DNA from: Vibrio agarivorans
GTDB taxonomy: Bacteria > Pseudomonadota > Gammaproteobacteria > Enterobacterales > Vibrionaceae
Direction of reading: 5' to 3'
Assembly: GCF_030409635.1 (NCBI RefSeq)
Contig: NZ_JAUFQF010000004.1
Span: 1,274,241 to 1,338,240, forward strand
DNA: 64,000 nucleotides
The translations under genes were made by a program, and so were the position numbers. The notes under the pieces were generated by a model that saw nothing but the letters and a program-made list of their open reading frames with translations, had not been told where the DNA came from and made no database searches. Position 1 is the stretch's first letter; the number at the start of each line of letters is the position of its first letter. Below, piece after piece: positions 39,801 to 49,404 of this stretch.

Positions 39801-41162
39801 TTACTGCTCGAACAGCTCTTGATGTAGACGCTGGATCGCTTGTTTAGCGACAGACTCATGCAGTAAGAAGCAAAGGTTATGTTGGCTTGCTCCGTAACAG
39901 ATCATACGTAGATTAAAGTCTTCAAGTGTACCGAATACCTGTTTCGCCGATCCCTTTGAAGAGCTCATGTTATTACCAATCAAGGCCACTACACTTAGGT
40001 TATGCTCAACCTCAACATGGCAGAGCTCTTCAAGCTCTTCTCTTGCAGCTTGAGGAAGTTGAGGGGCACCACCACAGGTATCAGTTTGATCAAGAGTCAG
40101 TGACACACTGATCTCAGAGGTAGTGATAAGATCGACTGAAATCTTGTGTTTTGCCAAGATCTCAAACACTTTGGCTAGGAAGCCATACGCGTGGAACATT
40201 TTTGCACTGCGTAATGTCACCATAGTTTGGTTGTTGCGAAGAGCAAGAGCACGATAAAGCGGAGAAGTCTCTGCATGGTGGCGAATCCAAGTACCACCTT
40301 TCTCTGGTTCACGAGAAGATCCAACAAAAACAGGAATATCGTGACGTAATGCTGGCACGAGTGTAGAAGGGTGTAGGATCTTTGCACCAAAGTTTGCCAT
40401 TTCAGAAGCTTCACTAAAGCTGATTTCTGGAATTGGGGCTGCCTTAGGAGCGATTCTAGGATCGGTTGTGTAGATACCCGGCACATCTGTCCAGATTTCT
40501 AACCCTGAAGCCTCAACGGCTTCAGCAATGAGTGCAGCACTATAGTCACTACCACCACGGCCTAGGGTTGTGGTATCACCGACCTCATTAGAACCAATAA
40601 AGCCCTGAGTCACCACGACATATTCCTGACACAGTGGGATCAGTCGCTCTTTCGCTTGCTGCGCTGTTTGCTCGAGATTAGGCTCTGCACGGCCAAAATT
40701 GCTGTCAGTTTTTAGGACGTCTCGAATATCAAAACGAATTGCATTGATCCCGCGCTCACGCATGAGTTGGGCGAGAATGTGAGTTGACATAAGCTCACCG
40801 CAAGCGACTAGGTGATCCGTCAGCTTTGTGCTTGATTGAATGGAGGCTGCCTCTGCGAGGCTAGTGACCGTATCAAGGATGGCATAAACTTCATTAGCCG
40901 CTTCAGCCGCTTCAGCCGCATTCTCTAGCTTCGCTAGAATTGTTTCATGAATATCGGCTAGCTTTTGAAGAACGGCAGCGCGCTGCTCTTGTTCTTGAAC
41001 ACCGTTAGCCAGTTCAACAAGCAGGTTAGTGACACCTGAACATGCGCTGCTTACAACAAGGCGGGTCGATGGGTGGCTCTCAATGATTGAGGCACAACGG
41101 CTCATAGCTTCAAAATTTGCGACACTTGTTCCGCCAAATTTGGCGACATTGAATGTGCTCAC
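39801..41162 (-). CDS. lysC: Lysine-sensitive aspartokinase III
   Basis: Phosphorylates aspartate, the first step toward lysine, threonine and methionine. It has 453 residues, a monofunctional kinase: N-terminal KFGGTSVANFEAM, then TTLGRGGSDYSAAL in the kinase core, followed by two ACT domains (from about residue 310). Start GTG 41162, with AGGAG 7 bases upstream. The leader carries a lysine riboswitch, which marks this as the lysine-controlled isoenzyme. Convergent with metH. Confidence 0.96.
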   Translation of the reverse strand: MSTFNVAKFGGTSVANFEAMSRCASIIESHPSTRLVVSSACSGVTNLLVELANGVQEQEQRAAVLQKLADIHETILAKLENAAEAAEAANEVYAILDTVTSLAEAASIQSSTKLTDHLVACGELMSTHILAQLMRERGINAIRFDIRDVLKTDSNFGRAEPNLEQTAQQAKERLIPLCQEYVVVTQGFIGSNEVGDTTTLGRGGSDYSAALIAEAVEASGLEIWTDVPGIYTTDPRIAPKAAPIPEISFSEASEMANFGAKILHPSTLVPALRHDIPVFVGSSREPEKGGTWIRHHAETSPLYRALALRNNQTMVTLRSAKMFHAYGFLAKVFEILAKHKISVDLITTSEISVSLTLDQTDTCGGAPQLPQAAREELEELCHVEVEHNLSVVALIGNNMSSSKGSAKQVFGTLEDFNLRMICYGASQHNLCFLLHESVAKQAIQRLHQELFEQ

Positions 41163-41169
41163 GGTTGTT

Positions 41170-41216
41170 CTCCTGATACTTCAAAAATTAATACATCCAG
41201 TGTGTTTGAAGAGGAG
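41170..41216 (-). promoter_or_regulatory. Shine-Dalgarno sequestering hairpin of the lysC riboswitch
   Basis: On the minus strand CTCCT (41216-41212) pairs with the lysC ribosome site AGGAG (41174-41170), and CTTCAAA (41211-41205) pairs with TTTGAAG (41185-41179), with a 4-base bulge. The 12-bp helix would hide the ribosome site. It is the off-state expression platform. Confidence 0.7.
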
Positions 41217-41254
41217 GGGAGCGTTCAGAGGCGAGTTGATAAATTCGATTACCT

Positions 41255-41421
41255 CAGAAGCTCATCATCAGGCAGGGCTGATGACAGTTGAAGGGATTCA
41301 GCCCATTCAACCGACAGGAGTTCATCGCAATATGCTCCCATCTCGGCGCTACTCCCCCTGAGTGAATAGTATTGGAATTGCGATTCCACTATGCACCTGC
41401 CTGGGCAGCGCTCCTCTTCTG
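41255..41421 (-). promoter_or_regulatory. Lysine riboswitch aptamer (L box) upstream of lysC
   Basis: Read on the minus strand it begins CAGAAGAGGAGCGCTGCCC, contains GGGGGAGTAGCGCCGAGATG and GGGCTGAATCCCTTCAAC, and ends with CTTCTG, which pairs with the starting CAGAAG as P1. These blocks match the E. coli lysC L box, which I know from memory, in order and spacing. It is 167 bases long. Lysine binding would stabilise P1 and favour the sequestering hairpin. Confidence 0.92.
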
Positions 41422-41620
41422 TTATTGTCCAATCATTGAACGGCTTTAGTATAAAAATGTCAATGAATATTTGACCTTGGCAACAGTTTTACCATTTTGT
41501 CTCTTGAACAGTGGTAGTACCTCTATAATTAAAAGCCCAATAACGAATATTGCTCGAGTGAAACTGATTTACTGTGTAGCAATACAATGAATAACAACAA
41601 ATAGATTTATGGAGTGATGA
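41422..41620. other. Divergent promoter region, lysC and aminotransferase gene
   Basis: 199 bases without a gene. A TATAAT lies near 41525 on the plus strand. On the minus strand TTGACA (41464-41459) lies upstream of the riboswitch, with a weak -10 (TTCAAT). No firm transcription starts can be assigned. Confidence 0.4.
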
Positions 41621-42739
41621 ATGTCTATCCAAAGTTTTATCCCCCCAAGACGTATTCTAATGGGCCCCGGTCCTTCAGATATCTCCCCACAGGTACTTCA
41701 GGCGATGAGTCGCCCCACCGTGGGTCATCTTGATCCTCTATTTATTCAAATGATGGATGAAGTAAAGGCGTTGCTCAAATACGCTTTCCAAACGGAGAAT
41801 GAATTTACTATTGCGGTTTCTGCTCCGGGCAGTGCAGGAATGGAAGCCTGCTTTGTTAACCTTATTGAGCCGGGAGATAAGGTTATTGTGTGCCGTAACG
41901 GTGTGTTTGGCGAGCGCATGCGCGAAAATGTATTACGCGCTGGGGGCGAAGCTGTTGTTGTGGATGATGAGTGGGGATCGCCTGCTTCACCGGAAAAGGT
42001 CGAGCAAGCCTTCTTGAATCATCCTGATGCCAAAATCCTCGCGTTTGTGCATGCAGAAACCTCAACGGGGGCATTGAGCGATGCTCAAACGCTCGGTACG
42101 TTGGCTAAGCGTCATAGTGCATTGACGATTGTTGATACTGTGACTTCTTTGGGTGGTGTGCCGCTGAAGGTGGATGAGTGGCAACTGGATGCGGTCTACT
42201 CAGGTAGCCAGAAGTGCTTGTCATGCGTTCCTGGTTTATCTCCAGTGACATTCTCTGCCGCTGCGATTGAGAAGATACAATCGCGTGATACCCCAATTCA
42301 AAGTTGGTTTTTAGATCAAAGCTTAGTACTCGGCTATTGGAGTGGTGAAGGTAAACGTAGCTACCACCATACAGCACCAGTGAATAGCCTCTATGCGCTT
42401 CACGAATCGTTAGTACTTCTGCAAAACGAAGGTTTAGAGAGTGCCTGGCAGCGTCACCAAGAGATGCACCAGAAACTTAAACAAGGCCTAGAGGCTCTGG
42501 GCTTTAAGTTTGTTGTTGAGGAGGCTTATCGCTTACCACAGCTGAATGCCGTGTATATTCCTGAGGGCATCGATGAGGCGAAAATTCGTCAACAACTGCT
42601 CAACGAATATAACTTGGAGATTGGCGCTGGCTTAGGCGCGCTTGCTGGTAAAGCGTGGCGTATCGGTTTGATGGGTTATGGAGCGTCACAGCAAAATGTG
42701 TCCTTGTGCCTGAAAGCACTGGAAGAAAAGCTCAAGTAG
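41621..42739 (+). CDS. Class V aminotransferase, alanine-glyoxylate type
   Basis: PLP enzyme of 372 residues in the fold-type I, class V group (alanine-glyoxylate and serine-pyruvate aminotransferases). PLP lysine in the segment YSGSQKCLSCVPGLSPV; N-terminal RRILMGPGPSDISPQVLQAM is typical, as is VDTVTSLGG with the Asp that contacts PLP. The exact substrate pair cannot be told from sequence. The ATG at 41621 follows TGGAGTG. Single-gene unit, convergent with the glycosyltransferase gene, with a very stable terminator after it. Confidence 0.88.
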   Translation: MSIQSFIPPRRILMGPGPSDISPQVLQAMSRPTVGHLDPLFIQMMDEVKALLKYAFQTENEFTIAVSAPGSAGMEACFVNLIEPGDKVIVCRNGVFGERMRENVLRAGGEAVVVDDEWGSPASPEKVEQAFLNHPDAKILAFVHAETSTGALSDAQTLGTLAKRHSALTIVDTVTSLGGVPLKVDEWQLDAVYSGSQKCLSCVPGLSPVTFSAAAIEKIQSRDTPIQSWFLDQSLVLGYWSGEGKRSYHHTAPVNSLYALHESLVLLQNEGLESAWQRHQEMHQKLKQGLEALGFKFVVEEAYRLPQLNAVYIPEGIDEAKIRQQLLNEYNLEIGAGLGALAGKAWRIGLMGYGASQQNVSLCLKALEEKLK

Positions 42740-42762
42740 GGCCGACGGTTTAAATGATATCG

Positions 42763-42809
42763 ATAACAACAAAGGCCGCAGAGACTATCTCTGCGGCCTT
42801 TGTTGTTAT
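42763..42809. terminator. Long bidirectional terminator hairpin
   Basis: A perfect 22-bp stem (42763-42784 with 42788-42809) around loop CTA; the GC-rich core GGCCGCAGAGA is flanked by AACAACAAA and TTTGTTGTT. It lies between convergent genes and overlaps the stop codon of the minus-strand gene. Confidence 0.85.
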
Positions 42810-44605
42810 TCAGCGCTGGTTTCTTCACTCATACTCAATGTTGTAGCACTGGCTTGCGAAGTGACATCTTGCGCTTGGCTAGGCCCATCATAGGTTACTG
42901 TTGAAAAATCCGTGTTCGGGAACAAGAATTCACCCTCTGTACGAGTTTGCGCTGCTTTGATCTCATCTCCCATGCCAAGGTGCGCCAGTACTAGATTTTT
43001 ATAGAATGCCGGGCGCGGCTTGTGCTGAATAATTTCTAGTGACCAATCAATGTAGGATTGAATGTAAGCCTTCTCACCAGTCTGAAGACCGATATCTAGG
43101 TAGGTACTGTAGATATCCCAGTTATAGCGATCTTGCCATGCCAGTGGGTTCGAGACTCGTTCAAGAATTTCTGGTTCTTTTGGATATGAACGCTCAAATT
43201 GGGTGAGAACATGGTTTGAATGCAGTGCGCTAGCCATATACATGATGGTCAGTGTCGGCACAATTAAACTGCTGATCCGTAGCAAGCTCTTTGTTATTGC
43301 AGAGAAGTGCAAGGTGCTGCTGCGTATGACTCGCTGATCAAGCCAGTAGAGCAGAATGATGAGTGTTACCCAGTGAATTGCTGAGTGATAAAACGGATAT
43401 TCTAGCTGTGAATGGAGCAGTATTGGAACAAAGAGGGCAAGAAGCGCCAGTCTGGTTCCCTTCTTCGCTTGAGCAACTCGAGTAAAGGTAAGAACGGCAG
43501 TCAGTATAAGACCTAAAAGTGGAATGATTCCCCCTTCCACTCCCCAATATAAGGTTTCGTTGTGGGGGTGATCCATTGCAGGCAAGCCTGGTGGGTAGTT
43601 GCCGTTAATTTGATGCTGTCGTGCGGTATAGAGGGTGTAGGTAGACTCAAAGTTGCCGTAACCCCAGCCAGTAAACGGCTTTTCAATCACCATATCCAGC
43701 GTTTGTGGAAAGGTATAACGGCGCGGACTTTCAAGATCGGCTTTTTGACCAATAAAATCGGACTTTTGTTGTGATTGAGCTGCACTAAAGCCAAGCGCTA
43801 CGCCCAAGATGACTAAACCTATCCATGTAAACGCTCGACGCTTGGTTGAGAAGCGTAGCAAATAAGGAATGATAAGCGAGACACCAATGAGTGCGCCGAG
43901 CCAGCCTGTTCGAGATGAGAGTACGACGAGTAGCGGCGTAGTCATGACTGGAGTGAGGTAAAGAATCGCCGTATCACCAAGCGAGCTGTATTTGTTGTTC
44001 TTACGGGCGAGTAGGTAGCCAGAAATGACAAGACCGGTAGCCAGAAAGCTGGCCATCACATTCGGTTGCTGAAAGATGCCGTAAGGGCGATTCGCTACGG
44101 TGTTATAGCCCATGCCATTGCCTGGCTCAAGAAAGAAGTATTGAATGTAACCGATCAGCGCCTCGATTAAGCAGGCAAGCACAATGTATTCGAGGATCCG
44201 CTGCTTGTCCTTGTTGCTGAAACGAAATTGCTGCAACACAACGAAGAGTAAAAAACCACCCCAAAGACCTAGCAATCGTGTTGTAGCGCCGTCGACATAC
44301 GCAGAAGGGTAGGCTATCGGTAAAGTGAGAAGGCCGCAGGCGATCAGTAATCCAACAGTGAATTTGTTGTATCGCAGATAGTGGTTAGTACTGATTTGAT
44401 AGAAGCCGATGCCTAATGCCAAGCTAATACCTGCCCAAACGGTATTGTTGAATGACAAGGCTAAGCCAGAACCACCTGGGTTTGGCATAAATACGTGCAT
44501 CAAAAGCAAGAAAACCAATGCCAGACAGGTGATGAATGGTTGGTTTAAAGGTATGACAGGTTTACTTTGTTCCAGTTGTGTTCCACTCACATGAATTGTG
44601 GCCAT
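42806..44605 (-). CDS. pglL: PglL-like O-oligosaccharyltransferase (Wzy/WaaL superfamily)
   Basis: Polytopic inner-membrane enzyme of 599 residues that I read as a PglL-type O-oligosaccharyltransferase, which moves lipid-linked glycan onto proteins in the periplasm. At least ten hydrophobic segments span residues 20-430. The conserved periplasmic loop has MDHPHNETLYWGVEGG, with the His essential in WaaL and PglL enzymes; a soluble tail follows (residues 460-599). Position and size match the V. cholerae gene reported as PglL. O-antigen ligase (WaaL) is the main alternative, but no lipopolysaccharide genes are nearby. The C-terminal tail is Ser/Thr-rich (TSQASATTLSMSEETS). Confidence 0.78.
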   Translation of the reverse strand: MATIHVSGTQLEQSKPVIPLNQPFITCLALVFLLLMHVFMPNPGGSGLALSFNNTVWAGISLALGIGFYQISTNHYLRYNKFTVGLLIACGLLTLPIAYPSAYVDGATTRLLGLWGGFLLFVVLQQFRFSNKDKQRILEYIVLACLIEALIGYIQYFFLEPGNGMGYNTVANRPYGIFQQPNVMASFLATGLVISGYLLARKNNKYSSLGDTAILYLTPVMTTPLLVVLSSRTGWLGALIGVSLIIPYLLRFSTKRRAFTWIGLVILGVALGFSAAQSQQKSDFIGQKADLESPRRYTFPQTLDMVIEKPFTGWGYGNFESTYTLYTARQHQINGNYPPGLPAMDHPHNETLYWGVEGGIIPLLGLILTAVLTFTRVAQAKKGTRLALLALFVPILLHSQLEYPFYHSAIHWVTLIILLYWLDQRVIRSSTLHFSAITKSLLRISSLIVPTLTIMYMASALHSNHVLTQFERSYPKEPEILERVSNPLAWQDRYNWDIYSTYLDIGLQTGEKAYIQSYIDWSLEIIQHKPRPAFYKNLVLAHLGMGDEIKAAQTRTEGEFLFPNTDFSTVTYDGPSQAQDVTSQASATTLSMSEETSAE

Positions 44606-44633
44606 AGTCGTCTAACTCTTTGTCCTTAAAAGA

Positions 44634-44658
44634 AGAAACCAGCATTACGCTGGTTTCT
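44634..44658 (-). terminator. Terminator of uvrA
   Basis: On the minus strand AGAAACCAGC, loop GTAAT, GCTGGTTTCT, then TCTTTT, 19 bases after the uvrA stop. Confidence 0.88.
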
Positions 44659-44676
44659 GTATTCTATCTGGTTTGC

Positions 44677-47499
44677 CTACTTTAACATAGGTTTCAAGAA
44701 CCGAGCAGTATGAGAACCTTCGACTTCGCTCACATCTTCAGGTGTCCCTTCAGCAATAATTTGGCCTCCACCTTGCCCTCCTTCAGGGCCGAGGTCGATA
44801 ATCCAGTCCGCTGTTTTGACAACATCTAAGTTATGCTCGATGACAACCACGGTATTGCCGTGATCGCGCAGGCGGTGAAGTACCGTCAACAGTTGCTGAA
44901 TATCGTGGAAGTGCAAACCTGTCGTAGGCTCGTCAAGGATATACAGGGTTTTACCTGTATCTCTTTTCGATAACTCTCGAGCGAGTTTAACGCGCTGGGC
45001 TTCACCACCTGATAGGGTAGTCGCTGCCTGCCCTAAGCGAATATAGGAGAGGCCGACATCCACAAGTGTTTTTAGCTTTCTTGCAATGACTGGAACCGGT
45101 TCGAAAAACACATGAGCGTCTTCTACCGTCATCTCAAGCACTTCATCGATAGTTTTGCCTTTATAGCGAACTTCCAGTGTTTCTCGGTTGTAACGCTTGC
45201 CTTTACATACGTCACATGGAACATAGACATCCGGTAAGAAGTGCATTTCTACCTTGATTACGCCATCACCCTGACACGCTTCACAGCGCCCGCCACGCAC
45301 GTTAAAACTGAATCGTCCCGGTTTATAACCGCGCGAACGTGATTCTTGGGTACCAGCAAAAAGCTCTCGAATCGGTGTAAATATACCTGTGTAGGTCGCT
45401 GGGTTTGAGCGAGGTGTGCGACCGATTGGGCTTTGGTCAATATCAATGACCTTATCAAAATGCTCTAGGCCTTTAATCTTCTTGTAAGGTGAAGGCACCT
45501 GTGTAGTGGCACCATTGAGTTCGGTATGAGCAATCTTAAAGAAGGTATCGTTAATAAGCGTTGACTTACCAGAGCCAGAAACCCCAGTAATACAGCTAAA
45601 TAGACCAACAGGTAAGTTGAGGGTGACATCTTTCAGGTTGTTTCCAGACGCACCAGAGAGCGTGACCATTTTCTTGCGATCGACCGGGGTACGCTCTTGC
45701 GGAACGATAATCGCTTTATCGCCACTGAGGTACTGACCGGTGAGAGAGTTCGGGTTGGCGATGATCTCATCGACTTTACCCTCTGCGACCACATTACCGC
45801 CATGAACCCCTGCTCCTGGACCAATATCAATCACATGATCTGCCATGCGAATGGCGTCTTCATCATGCTCGACAACCAAGACCGTATTACCAAGATCGCG
45901 CAGATGATTCAGCGTTTTAAGCAGGCGTTCGTTATCGCGCTGGTGGAGGCCAATGGAAGGCTCATCGAGAACGTACATTACACCTACTAGGCCTGCACCA
46001 ATTTGGCTAGCGAGACGAATGCGTTGTGCTTCGCCGCCTGATAAGGTTTCAGCACTGCGAGACAAGTTAAGATAGTTGAGACCCACATTGACGAGGAAAT
46101 GTAGGCGATCGTTGATCTCCTTCATGACTTTGTCGGCAATCTGCGCCCGCTGGCCTTCAAGCTCAAGTGTTTGGAAGAACGCTAGAGCATCAGCAATACT
46201 CAGCTCGACGATTTCTGGCAAGGTGGTTTCGTTGATGAACACGTTGCGCGCTTCAATTCGTAGGCGGGTTCCATCACAACTTGAGCAAGACTTGGTGGAG
46301 ATGTACTTAGCTAAATCTTCACGTACGGAATTTGATTCAGTGTCGCGATAGCGTCGCTCTAGTGTATTTAAGATCCCCTCAAAAGGATGGCGTTTCACAC
46401 GAATGTCGCCACGATCATTAACGTAGTGAAACTCAATCTCAGTACGTCCAGATCCTTTTAAGATCACTTCTTTGATCGGTTTGGATAACGACTTAAAAGG
46501 GACATTTAAGTCGAAGTCATAATGATTCGCCAGTGACGTTAGCATCTGGAAATAGTAATAGTTCTTTTGATCCCAGCCGCGAATAGCACCTTCAGCCAGA
46601 CTTAAAGCGTCATCGACGATCACTCGGTCTGGGTCAAAGTACTGCTGAACACCAAGGCCATCACAGGTCCCACAGGCACCTGCCGGGTTATTGAATGAGA
46701 ATAGGCGAGGCTCAAGTTCTTGCATGCTATAGCCACAATACGGACAAGCGTAGTTGGCAGAGAATATGATCTCTTCACCTGCGCCATCCATTGGTGCGAC
46801 AACGGCAATACCACCGGATAGCTCTATCGTTGTTTCAAATGACTCTGCGAGCCTTTGTTGCAGATCATCACGCACTTTGAAGCGATCAACCACGACTTCA
46901 ATGGTGTGCTTTTTATGAAGCTCAAGTGGCGGAGGATCAGAGAGATCACAGATCTCGCCATCAATACGAGCACGAATAAAACCTTGGGCTGCTAAGTTTT
47001 CCAGTGTTTTTACGTGCTCACCTTTACGCTCTTTGATGATCGGCGCGAGAAGCATCATTTTGCTTCCTTCCGGCATTTCAATGACTTTATCCACCATTTG
47101 ACTGATGGTTTGCGCAGCGAGTGGCACTTTATGGGTTGGGCAGCGAGGCTCACCGACACGAGCATAAAGCAGACGTAGATAGTCGTACACTTCGGTGATC
47201 GTACCCACCGTTGAACGAGGGTTGTGTGATGTCGACTTCTGCTCTATCGAGATAGCAGGAGAAAGGCCTTCAATATGGTCAACATCAGGCTTTTCCATCA
47301 AGGATAAAAACTGACGAGCATAAGCAGAAAGTGATTCTACATAGCGTCTTTGACCTTCGGCATAGAGGGTGTCGAACGCTAAGGAGGATTTACCTGAACC
47401 CGATAGGCCTGTAATGACAATCAGCTTGTCGCGGGGAATGGTCAGGTGAATATCTTTTAGATTGTGGGTTCTCGCCCCACGAACTTCTATGTTGTCCAT
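44677..47499 (-). CDS. uvrA: UvrABC excinuclease subunit A
   Basis: Damage-recognition ATPase of nucleotide excision repair, 940 residues, the same as E. coli. Two ABC modules: Walker [23 protein letters not shown] (N-terminal) and [16 protein letters not shown] (central), and two signature regions ([32 protein letters not shown]). Zinc-finger cysteines are in CPYCGYSM...CGTCDG and CEACQGDG...CDVCKG. A LexA box lies 67 bases upstream. Expressed alone; in E. coli it is divergent from ssb, but here galU and qstR lie between. Confidence 0.98.
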   Translation of the reverse strand: MDNIEVRGARTHNLKDIHLTIPRDKLIVITGLSGSGKSSLAFDTLYAEGQRRYVESLSAYARQFLSLMEKPDVDHIEGLSPAISIEQKSTSHNPRSTVGTITEVYDYLRLLYARVGEPRCPTHKVPLAAQTISQMVDKVIEMPEGSKMMLLAPIIKERKGEHVKTLENLAAQGFIRARIDGEICDLSDPPPLELHKKHTIEVVVDRFKVRDDLQQRLAESFETTIELSGGIAVVAPMDGAGEEIIFSANYACPYCGYSMQELEPRLFSFNNPAGACGTCDGLGVQQYFDPDRVIVDDALSLAEGAIRGWDQKNYYYFQMLTSLANHYDFDLNVPFKSLSKPIKEVILKGSGRTEIEFHYVNDRGDIRVKRHPFEGILNTLERRYRDTESNSVREDLAKYISTKSCSSCDGTRLRIEARNVFINETTLPEIVELSIADALAFFQTLELEGQRAQIADKVMKEINDRLHFLVNVGLNYLNLSRSAETLSGGEAQRIRLASQIGAGLVGVMYVLDEPSIGLHQRDNERLLKTLNHLRDLGNTVLVVEHDEDAIRMADHVIDIGPGAGVHGGNVVAEGKVDEIIANPNSLTGQYLSGDKAIIVPQERTPVDRKKMVTLSGASGNNLKDVTLNLPVGLFSCITGVSGSGKSTLINDTFFKIAHTELNGATTQVPSPYKKIKGLEHFDKVIDIDQSPIGRTPRSNPATYTGIFTPIRELFAGTQESRSRGYKPGRFSFNVRGGRCEACQGDGVIKVEMHFLPDVYVPCDVCKGKRYNRETLEVRYKGKTIDEVLEMTVEDAHVFFEPVPVIARKLKTLVDVGLSYIRLGQAATTLSGGEAQRVKLARELSKRDTGKTLYILDEPTTGLHFHDIQQLLTVLHRLRDHGNTVVVIEHNLDVVKTADWIIDLGPEGGQGGGQIIAEGTPEDVSEVEGSHTARFLKPMLK

Positions 47500-47563
47500 A
47501 TTGACTACGCTGTAAACTCCGAGTTGATTAAGTATTACATAGTGTGCGCTGTGTTCAAAGAAA

Positions 47564-47583
47564 TACTGTTTATAAAAACAGTA
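47564..47583. promoter_or_regulatory. LexA-binding SOS box of uvrA
   Basis: TACTGTTTATAAAAACAGTA carries CTGT-N8-ACAG (47566-47581) and is palindromic except for two central positions. It is a textbook gammaproteobacterial LexA site 67-82 bases upstream of uvrA. Confidence 0.9.
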
Positions 47584-47607
47584 AGGCCACTCATTTGAGT
47601 GGCCTTA
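47570..47607 (-). terminator. Terminator of galU, overlapping the uvrA SOS box
   Basis: TAAGGCCACTCA (47582-47593) pairs with TGAGTGGCCTTA (47596-47607), a 12-bp stem with a 2-base loop. Reading on the minus strand the stem is followed by CTGTTTTTAT; this U-tract is part of the LexA box. Confidence 0.85.
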
Positions 47608-47634
47608 GATTAGAGTTTAGAGCGTTTTTTACAT

Positions 47635-48507
47635 TTACTCTGATTTTTGTGTCGCGTGCTTGCCGAGTTCAGCCGCTTTTTCGTCTTTTAGGTACAAGTT
47701 CTCGAAGCAGTAGTTGGTTGCTTCGATGTAGCCTTCAACGCTACCGCAGTCAAAACGCTGGCCTTTAAATTTATACGCAAGAACACAGCCCGCTTTTGCT
47801 TGTTTTAGCAGAGCGTCAGTGATCTGGATTTCACCGCCTTTACCTGGCTCAGTGTTTTCAATCAGCTCAAAGATATCTGGGGTAAGGATATAACGACCGA
47901 TGATAGCTAGGTTACTTGGCGCAGTGCCTTTCTCTGGCTTCTCAACCATGTCGTCTACGCGGAAGATATCGTCTTTGATCATCTCACCAGAAATCACACC
48001 GTATTTATGGGTTTCATCTTCTGGTACTTCTTGAACGGCAACGATTGAGCAGCGGAACTGTTTAAACAGTGCCACCATTTGTGCCAAAACGCCTTCTTGC
48101 TCATTTACACAAAGGTCATCTGCAAGAACAACAGCAAATGGTTCGTCACCAACTAACTCACGGCCAGTTAGGATTGCGTGGCCTAAGCCTTTCATTTCGC
48201 GCTGACGAATGTAAGTAAAGTTGGCACTGTCGATGATTTCACGTATATCGACCAACAGCTCTTCTTTATTCGTGCCGCTGATCTGGTGCTCTAGCTCATA
48301 GTTTTTATCGAAGTGATCCATGATGGAGTGCTTACCACGACCTGTGACGATGCACATGCCATTCATACCTGCTTGAATCGCTTCTTCTACGCCGTACTCG
48401 ATCAGTGGTTTGTTCACCACTGGCATCATCTCTTTCGGCATAGATTTGGTTGCTGGTAAAAAGCGCGTACCGTAGCCTGCCGCTGGAAACAGACATTTCT
48501 TAATCAT
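47635..48507 (-). CDS. galU: UTP-glucose-1-phosphate uridylyltransferase
   Basis: Makes UDP-glucose from UTP and glucose 1-phosphate, the donor for surface polysaccharides and the Leloir pathway. It has 290 residues, starting MIKKCLFPAAGYGTRFLPATKSMPKEMMP, the nucleotidyltransferase signature with the sugar-nucleotide-binding GYGTR. Further motifs: EEAIQAGMNGMCIVTGRGK, AVVLADD (metal-binding Asp) and VEKPEKGTAPSNLAIIGRY. It ends with its own terminator before uvrA. Confidence 0.97.
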   Translation of the reverse strand: MIKKCLFPAAGYGTRFLPATKSMPKEMMPVVNKPLIEYGVEEAIQAGMNGMCIVTGRGKHSIMDHFDKNYELEHQISGTNKEELLVDIREIIDSANFTYIRQREMKGLGHAILTGRELVGDEPFAVVLADDLCVNEQEGVLAQMVALFKQFRCSIVAVQEVPEDETHKYGVISGEMIKDDIFRVDDMVEKPEKGTAPSNLAIIGRYILTPDIFELIENTEPGKGGEIQITDALLKQAKAGCVLAYKFKGQRFDCGSVEGYIEATNYCFENLYLKDEKAAELGKHATQKSE

Positions 48508-48629
48508 GTCAAAAAATCCTATGTGTTTTAGTTATGTCCTGCCGCTAGATTATCACTGTGTAAATGACTTAAGCATGAATCCTGACGGAAATTGTCTCGG
48601 GGAAGACTGAAATAAGTCTCAGCATCTAA

Positions 48630-49277
48630 TCATGACAACAGATAGTGATCCGCCCATGCTATCGCTTGTGATCGATTTTTAACAGAGAGTTTGCGAAAAA
48701 TTTGCTGCAAATGGGACTTAATGGTGAATTCAGTTACGCAAAGTAAGTCAGCTATTTCTTTATTGGTGGCGTCAGCCAAGTGACGAAGCACTTGCAGCTC
48801 ACTCGCGGTAAGATCAACAACAATCGGCGGCTTCTTAGGCTTGAGGTTTTTTCGGTAATAATAGAGAAGCTGGCTTGTCACTTTTCGTGGCAGCCAGTTT
48901 TGTCCATTGATAATTTCGGTTAGACCTTGGGTAATATTCTCTGTTGGCTCATGCCTGTAAAACAGGCCTTTCAAATTGCCATAGCGTAGAAGCTCATCGG
49001 TGCTTAATCGATCGGTAACATTGATCAGAACCGTATCAAAATTGTCAATGTCGACAGAGAGTAGGGCAAGCTCCTTGAGAAAAAGTGAGCGCGAGCGATA
49101 ATCGACGATGACTATCTTATTGCGGTGTTTTGGTTTTTCTTCAGTTAATCCTGCTGGTGTTGTTTTATAAATGGTCTTACGAAGCTGGCTTTCAATGCGG
49201 TTGATGTGCAGGTGGTTCTCTTTTATGTCCTCACATAGAAAGTACAGTGTGCGAGCATAATCTCCCCTCGTTCGCAT
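48630..49277 (-). CDS. qstR: QstR, LuxR-type competence and T6SS regulator
   Basis: DNA-binding regulator of 215 residues with a C-terminal LuxR-type helix-turn-helix (LTASELQVLRHLADATNKEIADLL...TIKSHLQQIFRKLSV, about residues 150-205) and an N-terminal receiver-like region that lacks a clear phosphate-accepting Asp. It resembles the VpsT/CsgD group. The place between galU and ssb is that of V. cholerae QstR (VC0396), which needs TfoX and the quorum regulator HapR and activates DNA-uptake and type VI secretion genes. Identification rests on synteny plus domain; a distant paralogue is possible. Confidence 0.82.
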   Translation of the reverse strand: MRTRGDYARTLYFLCEDIKENHLHINRIESQLRKTIYKTTPAGLTEEKPKHRNKIVIVDYRSRSLFLKELALLSVDIDNFDTVLINVTDRLSTDELLRYGNLKGLFYRHEPTENITQGLTEIINGQNWLPRKVTSQLLYYYRKNLKPKKPPIVVDLTASELQVLRHLADATNKEIADLLCVTEFTIKSHLQQIFRKLSVKNRSQAIAWADHYLLS

Positions 49278-49404
49278 ACGATCTCCTTAGTTATTGTTAG
49301 TTTGCATCATAAGAGCATAAATAAATGCCACTCGTTGCGTATCGAATGAAAAGTGCGTTGAGGGTATAAAAATAATCCTGAGTCACTGAAAGGTAAGATG
49401 AGAG

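Noticed and set aside
41029..41361. Plus-strand open frame of 110 residues opposite lysC and its leader
   Set aside because: It lies antisense to the lysC 5' end and the riboswitch; its coding look comes from the structured RNA on the other strand.
42763..42809. Inverted repeat as a possible transposon end
   Set aside because: It is a single hairpin between convergent genes with no target-site duplication or transposase; a bidirectional terminator explains it.
47570..47607. Palindromic block after galU as a possible REP element
   Set aside because: Single occurrence, followed by a U-tract on the galU strand; a terminator plus LexA box explains it.
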